Shown in pieces: positions 33,501-49,300 of a stretch of DNA of 64,000 nucleotides (the stretch's first letter is position 1; each line of letters starts with the position of its first letter). The notes under the pieces are model-generated. The model was not told where the DNA came from, ran no database searches, and saw only the letters and a list, made by a program, of their open reading frames with translations. A program made the translations under genes and the position numbers. The DNA lies in the NCBI GenBank assembly GCA_022316685.1, contig JAKJHU010000057.1, forward strand, positions 434,001 to 498,000. Reading direction: 5' to 3'. The DNA comes from Progne subis subis (lineage: Eukaryota > Chordata > Aves > Passeriformes > Hirundinidae).

Positions 33501-36500
33501 GCTTTTAATCTCTGTGTCAAATGGGTTTACTCATGTAACAACTTATGAAGCTTCTTCTCTTAATCTTACAAAATTACCAAAATAAAACATGGCTCTATAT
33601 GACCTTTCTGAATTGTGTGATCTGGTGGTTTGGTTTCTGTGGCCCACACACGTGATCACAGAAACCAAGAATTTATTACAACTGGTAAGGAAATACAGGA
33701 ACTATCCAGAGGATAAATACATTCTTCTTTTTCGACTTGTCTCATAGAAAACATGAAGATAGGGGATGAATTTATCACAAAGAAAGTAGATTTTAGAAGA
33801 AAAGACAGAAATTGAAAAGTTTGACCATGTAAATTTTTTTTCCTATGTTTTTGTAAAACCGCAAAAGCTGACTAAAAACGTGATGGAGGCTTCCTGAAGT
33901 AACTATAATAGCCATATGCAAAATGTCTTCTGGAATATTAACGTTCCATTCCATTAATCTTAAAGATCAGCAGAACAGAGCTTCAGAGCTGGAAGAGAAT
34001 CTGCCTTCAAAGACACCAAGTGACATAACAACACTAGCACTAAAGACAACTATTAAGACTATTAGTGAAAAATTGTCATTTAAAGCTTTGTCTGTTACTG
34101 TTCTGAAAGTGGCTGGTTTGGAGCAGCTGTGTATAAACAGTGGTTGCAGGGCCTTAAATACTGGTAATGAGTTGGCCCCTGGCTCATCAGAGTCCAAATG
34201 GAATTCTGCTATTCAGGAAAAGGCAATTACTTAATACTATTTGCTTTGGCTACAATTACTTTTAATTTATTGCCTCAGGATTTTCTATTGGGGGGGAGGG
34301 CAGGGGGGTTAGTAGATTCTTTTGTTTTAGTTTTTTACTGTTCAAATAGGCAATATTTTTAGGGCTGAAGTCTAGAGTATTTTCTTCTATGAAGAAAACC
34401 TAACACAAAATTTATCAATTTGTATGCCTACTGATACAGAATTGTAATACTTGTTAGCCATATTTCTCAGATGGGTAAATACCAACCATTTAGCTGGTGC
34501 CTGGAAGTTTTTGATTTTCCATCATGTTTCATTATGCTTAAAATTCCTCTTTAGGGCAGCATGTGAAAATAATGTTCAGTGTTGGGCATCCTCATCAGAT
34601 AAGTACACTACAAGTAATACACCAAACACTGCAATTTCATTTAAACAGAACCTTCACGATTCACTCTGCAGCTCTACACCCAAGATACAATTTTTTGCCA
34701 TTGAATCAAATTAAAACATTCCCTTGTCTCTGAAGGTTATTTTCAAATAGAGAAGCAAAGTAACCTGAATGCCAGCTCATGCTGCCATTCAAAATGATCA
34801 CAGCTACGGCAAAAAACTTTAGGCCAAGTCCACATCTGAACAAACCCATTCAGTGTCCTCATTCCATGTGGCATGAACAACTTCTACTACTAACAACAAC
34901 AAAAAAGTATTTTTACTAGAATTGGGTAGTTACATAAAATGTCTTTGTGTAACAAAATGCAGGCACTCCCGAATCTAAAACATATTTAATATACCTTGCT
35001 GGGAGAGACCAAATCAGCTTTAATGGCCAGCAATGAAGAAGCTGAAATTATTACAGTGGCTGCCCAAGACAATGTTTGGTCTTTCCAGATTGGCAGGGTA
35101 AAACGAACTAATTAAGTTCTGCAGTAATTGGAGATACTGCAGTATGGTACAGCTTCATTAAGGGCCAGTAGTTTACCAGCTGCTCAGTGTCTCCTTCTGC
35201 AGCAGATCCAAAAGTGCTTCCTAGTCTCTGAGCATTTGCAATATGTTCTGGATGAAACTGCAGGATCTGGATTTTAGGGCTCACTTCTGAATTATTCATT
35301 TACAAAGCACCATTAAAAATGTGACTCAAAAGATTTTTTTTTGTTTGTTTGTGCAGTGTGTATGTATAATACACAAAAATATCAGAACTGGTGCTCAGTT
35401 TCAGGTTAAATCATGAAAACCAAAAATTTTTCTTTCTGTAGCTACAGAAGGCATAACACATTTTCCTTGAGGGGGGAAAAAAAAAAAAAAAAAATCCATG
35501 TAGCCTTAGTACAAAAATTTAAGATCCACCTATTACATCTTTCAGCCATTCTAATGGCAATATTCATTATCAAAGTAAGTAGCTTTGGGTGCTGCCTCCT
35601 TTGTGGGATGAGATGTCTCCAAAAACACCAGCTGACCAAAGAAAATGCTGTGGCTGTACACCACGGCGTCTTTGTGTGTGCAGCAGTCAGTTCAGGACTC
35701 TGGTTTGAATGAAGATGCTTGCATACTTATCAAGATTGTCAGGATTTTGAATTGTTGTTTGACAAATATGACAGCACTAATTGGCTCCTATCACCATTTT
35801 TCAAGGGACCACATTTAGGTCAGGGTCTTATCTCTAGCAAAGAGTTGAGCTATGCCAAACTGCCATGCTCTACCCTGGAGAGCAATGCCTGTCAGGAGCA
35901 CTTTAAATTTTTATTTACTTGTGCTAGTGACACTTAAAACCAAAAGGATGGGTTGTTTTGTTTTTGTTGCCGCCACGTAACTGGAAATGAGACGTCCTAT
36001 TTTCAGTTTGAAAAGTTGTACATAAATACAGCAACATTCGTCTTAACTTTGAATAACAATTCAGCTAATTACTCTTAACATAAATGGGCGACATGGAGGA
36101 AGTGTTCTTCTGGTCAATAAGCAGATACGTAGTATCTAACAGCACACTGATTTAAATATTAACCTACCACTTAACACTTATCTATAATTTCAGCCAATGC
36201 TTTTACTTCCTTTTTCAACAAAAAAAAAAGTATTCTGGTCATTAGTCCAAAGCCTCAGGTCAAAGTTAAGGGAGGCAACATTGACCAGTGATTCACTAAG
36301 GAATGAATCACAACCACAAGCACGAGGTAATGGCAAAGAACTCTTAAAAAAACCCTTGCAGTCTAAAGCAAACATTTTGCAATTTTCTTCCTTTAACCTC
36401 CCCTCAGTCTTCCTCTTTATTTCCCTGCCTTGTGGAACACCAGCACACACATACACGGAGGTACCCACACAGGCAGGCATTCTACTTCAGGTTCATCACT

Positions 36501-39500
36501 GAAACAATTTTCCCCTTCTACTGTGAAAGTATGCCAGAAGTAACTGTGTACTCGATGCCTGGAGTGTTAAAACTAAAGCTATTAAAAGATGCTCCCCTCT
36601 CCTGTGCAAGAATGACCTGCTGGTTTTTGGATGCCTCAACACGATGTGCTGGTCTCTGAAAGAGTCATTTGGAGGGACAAGTGAGCACAGACTGGCATCT
36701 AAACTGGAACACGTGCGCCGAGAGTCCTGTGAAAGATTCATCTGACCCAGAGCTGGCTGCTGCTCTTCAGAGCCAGGCTGACCACTTCCCTGAATATCAG
36801 ACACATCTACTGCAAAGGCACAGCCTCATGTGACAGCCTCCACAAGCGCGCACTTGTTCTTTCCTCCGTTGTGCAACTCCTTGGATTGCATCAGAGGAAA
36901 GGAAGGGTTTGGCAGAGCCAAGAGGCCGCGCAGGAAGAGCCCGGCCTGTGCCCAGGAGGGATTGCAGCCACGGTGCTTCCCCCTGGCCTGGAGCTCAGCT
37001 CTTCTCCTCTGAACACCGACGCCTAGCAAATACATGATGGGACGCAACTTGCGTATTACCGTCGTCCAACGTTTTTAGCTTTGGAGAAAATGGTATGGGT
37101 TTAAGACTTTTCCCAAGCAGACAAACAGTGATTTGATTTTAGTCTGATTTTCTTTGCAATTTTGAAGACAGAGAAACAACTTCTCTCAACAGAAGACATG
37201 TTTGCTTTCCCATGATCCCTGTAAGCAGGAGGTGCCTTGTACCAATGGTTTGATTTTTCTGTTCATTTAGTGATATGCTCTTCCAACCACATTGATAGCT
37301 TAGTTTGGACATATAAAGGCACTTTTAATAAGATAAACATAAATGTTAAACAATTCACATTAAGCCACCATCTGGCCGCCAATGGAAATTTTCATGTTTT
37401 AGATTTACATATCAGCATTTGCCATCTGGGCAGAGTCTGTTATACATTTTATGAGAAAATCTCTGACTATGTTGTTAAGTTTGACAATTAACTCTTATTG
37501 CTCCTAAGCAAACACTTGCAGAAGGGTAAACAAAGAGACCCCGTTTTCATGTTACTTTCATAGCCTGACTTCCATGCTTTAAACAAAATGCTAATCTTTT
37601 GTTTCATCCCTGTCTGGTTTATCTGACTGGTTTTGGTGTTGTTTGGAATATAAGCCATTCACAGGTAGCCTTGCTAGAATGGAAATGTCCAGCAGCCCAA
37701 GTGTCAGCAGAGAAACAATCTTAGCACCTTCAACTCATTGTAAGCCATCCCCTGGATACGGAGCACGTTTGTGCATTTACTTCTAAAGTCATGCCTTTAG
37801 CACCATAAATTGAGATAACACGAGCAGAGTCTCGCCAGTCAAGGATTTGTTTTCCTTTCCCATGTTCTGCTAGCACCTAACCCCACAAAGACCGATGATT
37901 TCTCACGCCAGCATGAGTCAATAGAAGAGCAACAGAATCAATGGCTATTGCATCCAGCAGGGAGCTCAGACCAGCACCGCACCAGGAGTAGGAAAGCATT
38001 CCTACAGCTGACACACAGAAAGAGAGAGGGCAAAGTATCCTTCAATTCTTATCTGTTTTCCAGAAAGTGAAGGGAATGAAGAAAAAAGCACCTTACATTT
38101 CTGCTTTAATAAAAAAACCCAAACACATTGGAAGTGAGACAGGCTCAAGGACCTGAGACACTTCAAGACACGAATGAAAAGGTGGCCATCAAGTAATAAA
38201 GCAAGTACAAGAGGAGCTGGAAGCATCTTACCACTTAAGAAAAGCTCAGTGGAAGCAACAGCTGAAGGTTTTTACCTCATTATCCTCTGGAGGAACTGAT
38301 TTTGTTCAAGTAGTTTTTAAAAATTATTTATAAATAATTTACGGCTTTCAGATGATCTCCGGCATCTCTGTAACTACTATTTGGTTTTCTAAATCTTTTT
38401 CAAGGTAAGTTACTTAATTTCAGCTTACAATTACAGCACAAAATTCTGGACATACAAGCCTTATGCTTAAGAGAATGCACAGAAAGTAGACAAAAGTTAG
38501 CCCAACAGCCTAACTTTTTAAAAACAATTGATAAGAATGGGGAAAAGGGAATGACAGAAGTTATTTACACTGGTGGGCAGAGGGGTACAACAGCAATTTA
38601 AGATGTCTGAATTCAGCATATGGAAGTGTGACAGAACAGACAGCTGTCAAACAAAGCCACATGACAGCAACCTGTGATTTGTGAATACACAAGGTCAAAT
38701 CCCCAACTGCCCTGCAGAGGAGTCAGCAGTCCCATATTTTTCACCAAGACCTTTTAAGAAACCTGGAAGGCAACTAAGTGCTTGCATGGATGCAAGGGGA
38801 TCTTTCATACCTGAGCCACCTAACACTGGTGTGACTGTACTCACACTAAACCAGTATGTTTTGACACTACACCAGCCTGCTTCTCTTTCTTTATGCCCAT
38901 TTGCTCTTCCTGGTCCTAAAGTCTTTGGATGCCTGAGCCACAAAACAGTCTTAAAGCCCTAGCAGGCTAGCTTATCTAGGAAAAGGCTCAAAAAGGGTTG
39001 AAAAGCCCTTTAAAAGCTTTAAAGAAGTGATATTGCTAGAGAATTTTCACTCCCTGTCTGTATAAATAAACCTGTTAAATGCTATCCATGCTGAACATGC
39101 ATCTTGGGACATTATTCTGCCCCAACAGAGCCAGACAGGATCAGTTCTCTATGTATACAAATTTCTACTTTCTCCTAACACACATCTCATATTTCAGACT
39201 GCACCTCCCACTGTATTACAGCAAGCTCTCTTAATAAATGTCAAGTTGTCAGGATCTACACTTATAAATTAGATTAGTTGAAAAATTCCTTGGCTGGATT
39301 GTCCAGCATTCTTAAGAAAGCTTCACTACAAGCCTTGTCTAAAAGCATTACTCTGACAAAGACTGGGAGAGGTTCTGCCTGGCTGGAAGTACAATTCTGG
39401 ATACTACTCTCCCATTCTCCCAACCCTCACTCCAGAAGCAACTCCTCTGAGGGCTGGATAATTTATGTATTTTACCTGAAATGTCAACTTCCAGGAATAG

Positions 39501-40347
39501 TATCAACAAAGGTTAAGTCTGTAAGTTATGTACAGCTCTCAACATGATGGTTTCCTTGAACACATCCCATGGCAAGCAAGCTTTCCAGACTGCCAGGGGA
39601 AAAAATATACCTCATATATACCTCATAAAAAACACACCCTGCATAGTGAAAAGACAAGTTTCTTTAAGCCTGAAGAACATAAAATAAACAAGAATGCAAC
39701 TGCAATAAAAAAATAGCTGTTGAAGGATGTTTATGGTCATTAATGTACTAACTTTATTTCAATTCCAAAACCTGCAAAATCCTAATGCTAACAGTAAAGC
39801 ATGACCAAAGCAGGTAAAGAAAAACACCTTCAACAGAAACACAAAGAAGAAGGAAAGGAAGGACACAGAACAGTTCCCTTCTTCCCGCTGGCAAGTCTTC
39901 TCTTTTTCTGCAAAATCAATCAATCCCCACCTCGCTGACACTCCTTAAAACACTGCACATGTGCAAGTACCGCTCAGCACTCCCAGCCTGGGGCACAGCA
40001 GCAGGAGCTACACTCTCCTCTCTGGCTCAATCTCATCATCAACAGTCAGAAACACATATCTGTGTCCTTTTCCCACCACGTCTGGTCTGCTTTGAGGTGA
40101 CCATTTATGGTACAACAGATCAGGGGATTCTTGCTCAGTGCTGTGGATCTTTCTGCAGAAGACTGTTTCATGATCTCAGACACTCCAGAAGCAGCTGTGG
40201 TTTTCTAAATTGTTTAATCAATACATATTTTAGATAATAGGTTTAAAATAGTAGGAGTTTAATATAGAGTGTTGGTTTCCAGGGGCGGAGTGGGGTCTTG
40301 GACTGATCCCACCTCAACATATTAAAAATAAAAATAATAATAATAAT

Positions 40348-40383
<36 letters not shown>

Positions 40384-43300
40384 CCCAAATCCACTGTCCC
40401 ATTTGCATGACTTACAGAAAGCAGAATCTTCAGTTTGACATCGGTACATACTTTCTTTGCCCAGTACCTGATTATTCCAAAATTATCCTCTAGTACCAAG
40501 GACCAGATCTACCATACATTGTATCTACTCCAAATTCCTCTATTTCTGCTTGGTCATAAGGAAAAGACAGAGTAAGGTCAAACATGGTGAACTGATGACA
40601 ATGATTTTTTCTTGAATAAACTGAATTACGCCTATATTTACAAGTGTTACCGTGGCTACTCAGAATAAGCTAAAAATGGCCATGGTTGTGATCCCACTTC
40701 TTCAAACTTAGTCCTAAAACTCTTGACATCCCAGAGTGCTTTCTGAAGCATCTGTATCCAAAGCAATGAGGCATACATGTTTTCAAAGCTTTGCTGTTTT
40801 AGTTAAATGGGTTCTGTTTTTCCCTTTTCAGTCTTAATTATATCATGTTAATCCAATTTTCACTTTTCCACAGCATATTTGGCTAGCAGCAGTTGCACTA
40901 CCTTACATTCCAATTCTGAATCCCTCTTTCAGCTTAACAGAGTTATTGACTTGCTATTTCTTTATCTTGCATCAGCAGCATTACAAAAGTAAGTCAATAA
41001 GCACAAAAAGTTAATATGTATTCAAGTTACAATCTATTACACAAGTTGCATAATAAACTTGGGAGGCTGGCAAAAATATAGGATTGTTTTCTAAGAGTAG
41101 GTTAGTCTGTCTATTTGTTTTTGCTTGATACATCAACAAAATTCTTCTGTGCTGACCCAACACGTAAAGTGAGCGATTCTGCTGTGGCTGACTTTCTAGC
41201 TGTTGTCTAATCACCATGTACTACACCATATAACCCCATTTTGACAGGTATTCAAACAGCAGCCATCTCTGATAAACCAGCTCTTCCTGAAATGAAATAC
41301 GGCTTTAATGGCTTTATTTGTATTTGGGGTTTTTTTCTTCCCAAGTTAAAACGGCATCATAATGAAACGGGCATTTATTGACTTCTGTAATTTATACAAC
41401 AACAAAAGAACCCCTATATGTAAACAAATAATATAAGAAAAATACTGCTGATCTTTTAACCACAGGAATATAAAAGCCTTTGCTTCCCACTTTATTTTCT
41501 ATATTGAACTTACAGTATTTGAAAAACAATTACCTGTTAAATTATTATCTTCAAGCTATTCTGCTGTACCCAGCCAAACATGTACTCTGCAGACATTGCC
41601 ACAGGACACTCACTAGTTTATACTCAAGAGGATTTGTTTATAACAAGGGCTCAGTCATCTGGGAAATACGATCCAGTCAAATTATAGCACATTCTTTTGT
41701 CCAATCAAACAAATCAGGAAGCAAAATGAACATAGGAACAGCGAAAAAAAAAAACCTAAAAAACTGCCAATAACATTAGGTTGTATAAATCTTGGGGTAT
41801 AACCTATTAGGCACTATTTTGATTTCACACCTTCTGGAAAAGCATCTTTCGAACCAAACATGAAAACCGTTTTTGTTGGAGGGTCCATATATTCATTCTC
41901 GAGGATTATATCCTTCTTGTACTTCATGTTTTCACCACATTGGCATGTTAGTTTAAAATGCCCATTTCCAGCTGTCGTTTCGCTGACAGCTGGGCAGGTT
42001 CCAGGGACAGCACCAGCTGGGTCATTACGGCTGCAGCACGGCCCAGATGCGGACACTGCGCGCTCCAACGCTACCGCAGGCACGTCTCGGCAACTTCCAC
42101 CCCACTCAGCTCACAAGCAACTTACTTTGCTTTGGTTCTCTGTGCACCAAGCTACAGTGGCAAGCAACTGGAGTGCCTGGGTGAATTTGAAAGCAAGGAG
42201 GCTCACCCACTGTCCTGCCAGAACATTCCCAGCAGATCTCTTTCAGAAACACAGGCAGCTGCTGTGGCTGCATCGTGGAAACTCCATAAGATCACCTCAT
42301 CAGCCAGGAGCGCTATCTTAAGACTAAAAGCCCAAGAATAAGGTTATAGTGCAGGGAACAGTGTTTACTCCAGATGTGCCCACATCTGGCAGAGTGCATA
42401 GGTACACAGTTCCCACTGCAGACCGCGGGGCACAGGTGGTCAACACCTTTGTGAGTCCGTCCTGCAATTAATGTGCCCTTTTCACATACATAATCCATAC
42501 AGACAGTGCTGGGAATCAGTCAGGGCACAGTTCTCACTGAACAAGGAGGGACAGGGGGTTTTTTTCAGTTCAACCTCTAATACACTTAAAATTTAGTTTC
42601 TGCAAGGGGAAAAGAAACCGAACCTAGAAAAGAGGCCAAAAATACATTGCTATTCAACTGCTCACCACTGGGCAGTACAGAGTCATAACAGATTTGAGAA
42701 AGGGATACCCAGAGGGGCAGGTTTTCGCTGTGCTGGCAATCTTTCCAAAAGAGTAATTCGTGGTTAAATGGCACTGTGAACTTAATTTGACACTGTGAAC
42801 AGCCTTCATTAGTGACATACTTCAGTCAATAATAATACCATTCAACTGTGCACTGTTGACCAAGAACACTCTACCTAACTTTATACAAAACACCATAGAA
42901 ATCATTATTTAATTTGCATGAAAGGAGTTTGTAGCTTTCCCCTTTTCTCTAGCCACACCAAGACATATGAGTTATCCTTCCATAGAATGAAGCAAGGATA
43001 GATTTTACTCATTTTCTCAAGCACTTGTAATCCACACATTTATCTGCAAAAAGCAAGCCTCTAGAAATCATCAGCCCCCACAAAGGCTTCAGGAATCTCT
43101 CTTATATGAAGTTCCTGCAAAGTTAAACAACTAAATCAGAAAGCCCAATAAGGGCCAACAAGTCAAGCATCTACATGTCAATCATGTAGATGATTGAAAA
43201 ATCTACATGTTTATCATTTCTTTCCACAGTGACAGCTTTTGCTTAAAAAAGATAAATCCACTGAGGAAGTCAATAATAACTGTGTAGAAAACCAAAATTT

Positions 43301-46300
43301 TGTCTGTGTGGTGCATTCCAGCCCTCACTTTTCAATTTATAAATTCTGAAAGCAATAGGATCTAGCTCATCTTCCAACACATAAACCAGAGCAGGTAAAT
43401 GGTTTTATACCTCTTGCCAAAGTAATCCTCATTTTCTTCAAAAGAACAACAAAACTCCAAAACTCAACCATCAGTCACTGTCCTTCCATCCAAATCAAGA
43501 CCTTCCACTGCCCACCACTTTCCTTGGGGCTTATTCCACATCTGTCCCCTTGGAGTACACAGTAGACTCACATCCCATTTTATCAAAAACTCTCATCCCA
43601 AGCTTCATTTTGAATCTTAAATAATTCTATGGGTCTGACCTTAGTGACAGTGTTTCAGAATAATCTGATGCACTCCATTGACAGTTTTATTATTGAAACA
43701 GCTTCCATTCTTCAGTTTGCGAACAAAAAGAAACTTTGAGAGATGAAAGATGTCTAGAGATGTACGCACTAGCTGAGCAAAGATTCCCAAGAGCGGTCAG
43801 CGCAGACCAGACTCCTGAAGTGGTCAATGATAAAGGATTATAAATCAAGAAAACATTCCACAGCACTACAACATTTCACTGAGTCACAACAATTCATACT
43901 AGCTGAAGAATCAACCTGATAACATTCTAGTTCAAACACTAAAACCAGAATAGAAAGCACAGTATCAGAAGTCACGGTGCTGTAATTCTGTGTTACAACC
44001 TGTTATAGCTGTGACACAGCTATAAGCCATATTAATATGGCATGCATTTCCATAGCCAAATAATTAAATTTAAAAAATTTGGAAGACCAGCTGTCAGAAA
44101 TCACATTTAGATTCAAATATAAGCTCTGTTTTTCATATTATGCTATTTTACTAGCACCATTTTTGTTACTGACTTACTTCTATTTTCATCCTTTGGCATC
44201 TTAAATCCTACTTGTTTCAAAAGTTTACTCAGGTTTCTTTGATTTATTTTACAAATATTAGTGGGACAATCCAGAAATTCCTCAGCTGACACAGATCTGC
44301 TCAAGACCCTACAGCAGAAACAAAGCCAAGTGTGAATATAATTCTGTGCCATAAAACAGAAAACATGTCCATGCATCTCATGTCAAGTAATCCACCGCAG
44401 ATTGCACCAGGGTCTACTGTACACTTGTACCAAGGATACTTCATGACATTATCTGCACTGCTGCAGACATATCAGTGACTCCTCCTGTGATAGTGGTGAA
44501 GTCAAGCGTTAGTGTCACAAACTGGGGTGGAATACACCCACTGACAGGTCTTGGATGACCTCTGTGGCTACAGGCTCCACATTCTCCTTCCAGCCATGAA
44601 GCATCTGAAAATCTTACCCTGCTGAGCTGCACCAGCCTTCAGAGCCACCCACTCATCCCTGCCATCCTCTCTTGTCCATTGTTGTGCTACCCAGCTGATT
44701 GTGGAACACGTCATCTGGTCACATAACTGCACGCAATCCAACTGGAAATACTGATTTAGAACAAAATTCAGCCTCCTTACCCAACAGCATGTAACTCAAG
44801 CTAACAGCTCCTGAAGGCAGAAAGAAGAAAGGATGAAGTGCCCCTGCCCAGGTGGCCACTGCAGAGCACACATTCAAACTGGCCCTCTTACACGGGAGCA
44901 GGCAGCATTCCGAGTGGCAGACCCGCACCAAACACGTGCTGACTGGGAATTCTGAATGGGGGGATCTCCCAATGGGGAGCCCAAGCAGCAGCACAGGAAT
45001 TTTTCCACTCTAATTACAGCAATAAGTAGGAAGACACTCATTTTACCACAAGGCTTCAAACAAACAAAACACCCCATGATCTTTTTATCATTTTATATTT
45101 TACAGCAAAATGCTGGTGATGACCTGAGCAGGAAGCAAATCAAAGTCATAGCAACTTTTCACATAGCTCAGCTGTTGAAAAGTCACTGCTTTAACATTTT
45201 GTAGGTATTAATTTTCAAACACAGCAAATAGACACACCCTTAATCATAAAACAAACCTCCTCTTACAGGCACACTATCAACCAAGCTCCTTCTGAGTCAA
45301 TTTCCCAAGTATGCAAACTTTGTTTTGCAAGCTGTCTCCAGGAGTGGAATTTTCGTTATACTTACAAGAGACAGCATGTAAAATCAATACAGCAAACAGC
45401 AATAAAACTTTGAAACTGCAAGGCAGAAGTGGGGCATGGAGGAAAAAGTTCATATCTTTACATTTCATAGCAATACAGAAGATACTTCCTTAAAAGGTTT
45501 TAAAGAGATGGTTTCAAACTGATCTTACATAACTTTGTTGCTGCAACTTCAATCTTAAAGGAACTTTCTTTCCCTTTCTCTTCTCTTTTTTAAACTAGAT
45601 TGCTAACAATAACACTGCAAAAGTTAGGCTAAAAGTCTAACTGCAAGATGTGTAGAAGATTGAATGGTTTCAACTCCCTCAGTACTGCAACAGCATCCAC
45701 AACTAAGACACACCTTTTGAAATGGTGTAGTTTACATTTAAAGGTAGAAAATATTAATAGCCATTTACAGTACCTTCCAAATAACTCTGCTAAACAAATG
45801 CTGGTTTATATTCCTTCTTCCCAGTATAAAAACGACAGCTAATCAGGCCAAAATCAGAAATCTGAACTGACATAATTAAAAAAACCCCTTCAACAGTATC
45901 TGTTAGTGCATAAATTGCAGCCATGTAAGTAGTATTTCTAAGCTATACCCATTCTACTAGAGCTGTGCCAAGGTTTAATAATATACTACTGAGCAGCAGT
46001 TATACTCTGCTGGCAGGACAGTGCTAACTTAACTTTAGGTTATTAACCCTCTAATTATCTCCTAATAGCTTTCCAAGATCTCCACAACAACATGTCAAAA
46101 CATCTAAATATTATAGGTGAATTTTAAAGCGAATATTAACATATAAATTAAGAGACAAATACAAAGCCAATGTATTGACAGATGACATCGAAAAATCAAT
46201 GTGTCACTTAAAGAAAACAGAAAATTCACCAAGAATTCAAACTGGCAAAAGACAGAAAACAGAAGATCCTTCATAAGATAAAGACAAATGCTCCTCTCCA

Positions 46301-49300
46301 AAGCAGTCCAATAATTAAACACTTTTATCAGTACTAGATGTTGTTACAGACTGCTTGGTTACCCAAATTAATATCTAATTTAAATGTATGTTGCCAAATT
46401 AATACTTAATTTAAATGTATGGTTCTGAGAGACTTTGCTTCCATTTGAAATGGCCACCTGTTGGCACACACATGTCAAAGAAAAACTAAAGTAATATTAA
46501 AGCAAGATAATATAATGGGGGATATTTATTTTTATTTCCTTATTTTAAAGAACAGTAAACAAAAAATAAGAAGTATGTAACTAAAAATCACAGAAACAGA
46601 AAAATAGGTGTCGCTCTGATTGCTTCACTACTGTGCTGCACAGAGCAGTATCATTGCTCTTTTACTTTGGAAAAACTTAAGTGCTATAAGATAATTAAAT
46701 TCTTGCTACTGCCAATTAATATGTGACGGTCACTAGCCTTGCTTTTCCCGTACAGAAAGCAGTTACTGGGTAGGAAAGCTAAAAGTACACAATGCCTATC
46801 TTTAATTGAATGCATTTGCCAGTATCTGCTCCAGATAAGCCTTCCACAGTTTTCAGCAGTTTTATCCACCACAAACAGCACTGCCGCCTTCAGTTGTTAC
46901 CGCTGGTTTAATTGTTTACCCTAATGAAACAAATATGCCATAAAAGAATTGCAGTTGAGCAACCCTGAGCGGCATTGCGGTTCACTGTATAGCAGTCATC
47001 CTTGGATAACACAAATGCAAAGCCATGACTTCCAGCTCCTCCTCCACGACTTCTCATTGGTCATTACTGAAAGACTTGCAGAGGTAGCAAATGAAGTGTT
47101 TTCAAAATCAATTAAATCAGTTTATTACTGAAAAAGGACTAAGCCGACCAACGTGTCATATTCTTTCCCCTTCACCTAAAGCGGCATTCTGCGGCACAAA
47201 GTCAAACTTTGGTATAATATACTGGATCAGAAAACTGAACAGACTTCAAACCCTTTCAAGTTTTCTAGGAATGTGCTACATTAAAATAATAGGTTACTTA
47301 GGCTTGGAATGAGATGGAGGCCAAAGCAAACTTTAACCAGGTGATTAACCTAGAGACTTTGCAGGACGTCTTGCTGGCTGCAACTCAATCAGCAGGGGAT
47401 TAATATTTAATTCATGCCAATGGGTTACTGCCTGAACTTGTACTGCACTGGCCTCAGCCAAGATAATCATTGGAAATACATTGCACTTGCACAAATTGGC
47501 CTAAATTTAGGGAACGGTTTAGTAACTTTAAAGCTAATCTTTATAATAGCAAAGAGGAAAAAAAGCAGAGCTCAAGATACAAAACTCAAACTAATTTCTT
47601 CTTCACAATGAGACACGCATCCAGTGTTACAGGTATGGGTATGCATGGCATCATTTACTGCCATCTTTATCTGGACTTTCTGTATTTCTCTTTCTCCCCC
47701 AAGTTCACCTTTTTCTGAGCCTGCAATTGACTATTTTCATTGTCCTTATAAAGTCTACTGCATTCCAAAAACTTTCAGTGACAAACTCCAACAGCTTTTT
47801 GAGTTTTCTTAGTTCTACCGAAGGAACAAATACAACAAAATTTTACAACTACCTATGAGAAACTCTAGTAAGGAATAGTATGAATTGATTTTATAAATAC
47901 TTCACTTGGGTCCTTGCACTTCTATTGTTCCTCAACATCACCTCACAAAGCCCAGCATAGTCCACAAAGGTATCTGACATATTTTTAACAAAATCAGTAT
48001 ATTCAAGATGCTATTGCTACATTCATTTCAGTCAGGAACACGGAAGCAGCAGTACCTATCACACAGGTATTTTTCTGCTCTGCAGATTTAGGAGGTAGAG
48101 AAAGCAAAAGAAATCAAAACAGTATTCAGGTGCAACAATAGGTACAATAATAATTTTCAAGCATTTCCTTGTCTTTCAGGGCTATACATAACCTACAGCA
48201 TTTCTTGTTCAGGATGAGTATTATAACAGCTCTATTTTTTCTATTAGAAAAAGAATAAAGTAAGAGACAGAAAGCCAAAATTTATTCTTGCTCATGAACA
48301 TTAGTGGGAAGTGAACACAAACCTTCCTAACCACCCACACAGTCCTATAAAAACATATCAACTTCTTTAAAGCACACAAGAATATCCAGCTGCCTTCTGC
48401 TTACAATTAATGTTCTTTTTTATTCCAGTTCTGTCTCTTTCAAACATTTCCCAATAAACTTTCAAAGCAAATATCTTCTCCAACTTTTGATAAAAAATAA
48501 TTCCTTCAAGTCAGGTAGGTTTTCTGAGACAATGAACTTGCACTTCCCAGTTTCCAATACAACTTTAAGTTCTTAGCACATTTTAAAGACCTGCTACAGG
48601 ACAGGATTCATATGATGGATATTTACTACACTAATAACAATATCCAATTAGCTGTTCTCCTGAATGGATTGATAAGATCACCTCCTGCTAGGCTACATTC
48701 ATTTCAGCCAAACATGCTATGGTGCATTATATCTAACACTGGCTTAAAAGAAAGATATTCTTTTGTGAGTTTTGAAGGAAAGAAAGCTCTACCAATACAG
48801 CTCAATATCAAGACGAGCACAGAACTACTGGGAATGTCAAAATAAATTAATTTTTACTTAAGGAAGTACTTATGATACTCTCTCATTTACTTCCTCCAAA
48901 CCTGTCCTCCATTTTAGTAGATAACAATACATTCAGAAATATGGGCATTTCTGAATTTTATCCACACAGATATATTAATAGATATATCTACAAATATATT
49001 GATCAGATATTCCTATTCAATAGACTTATTACATCTCATTATCAAGAAACTAAAAAACAACAACCCAAAAAGCAAAGACTTGCTGCCAGCCCTGAGTGTT
49101 TGACTTTCCCCCAGAATCTACCCTCATGTAGAAATGAGATGCTATTAGAGAATAAAAATAAAACCAATTGATGATTTAATGCAGCAGGTAAAGAAAAAGT
49201 ATTTGTAATTCCTCATTAAAGCCCTCTATACCGAAGAGATCACACTAATTGAGCTGGAGACTCTTCAGGACAGCTCTCTAGGTAGAAAACCCCCAACAGA

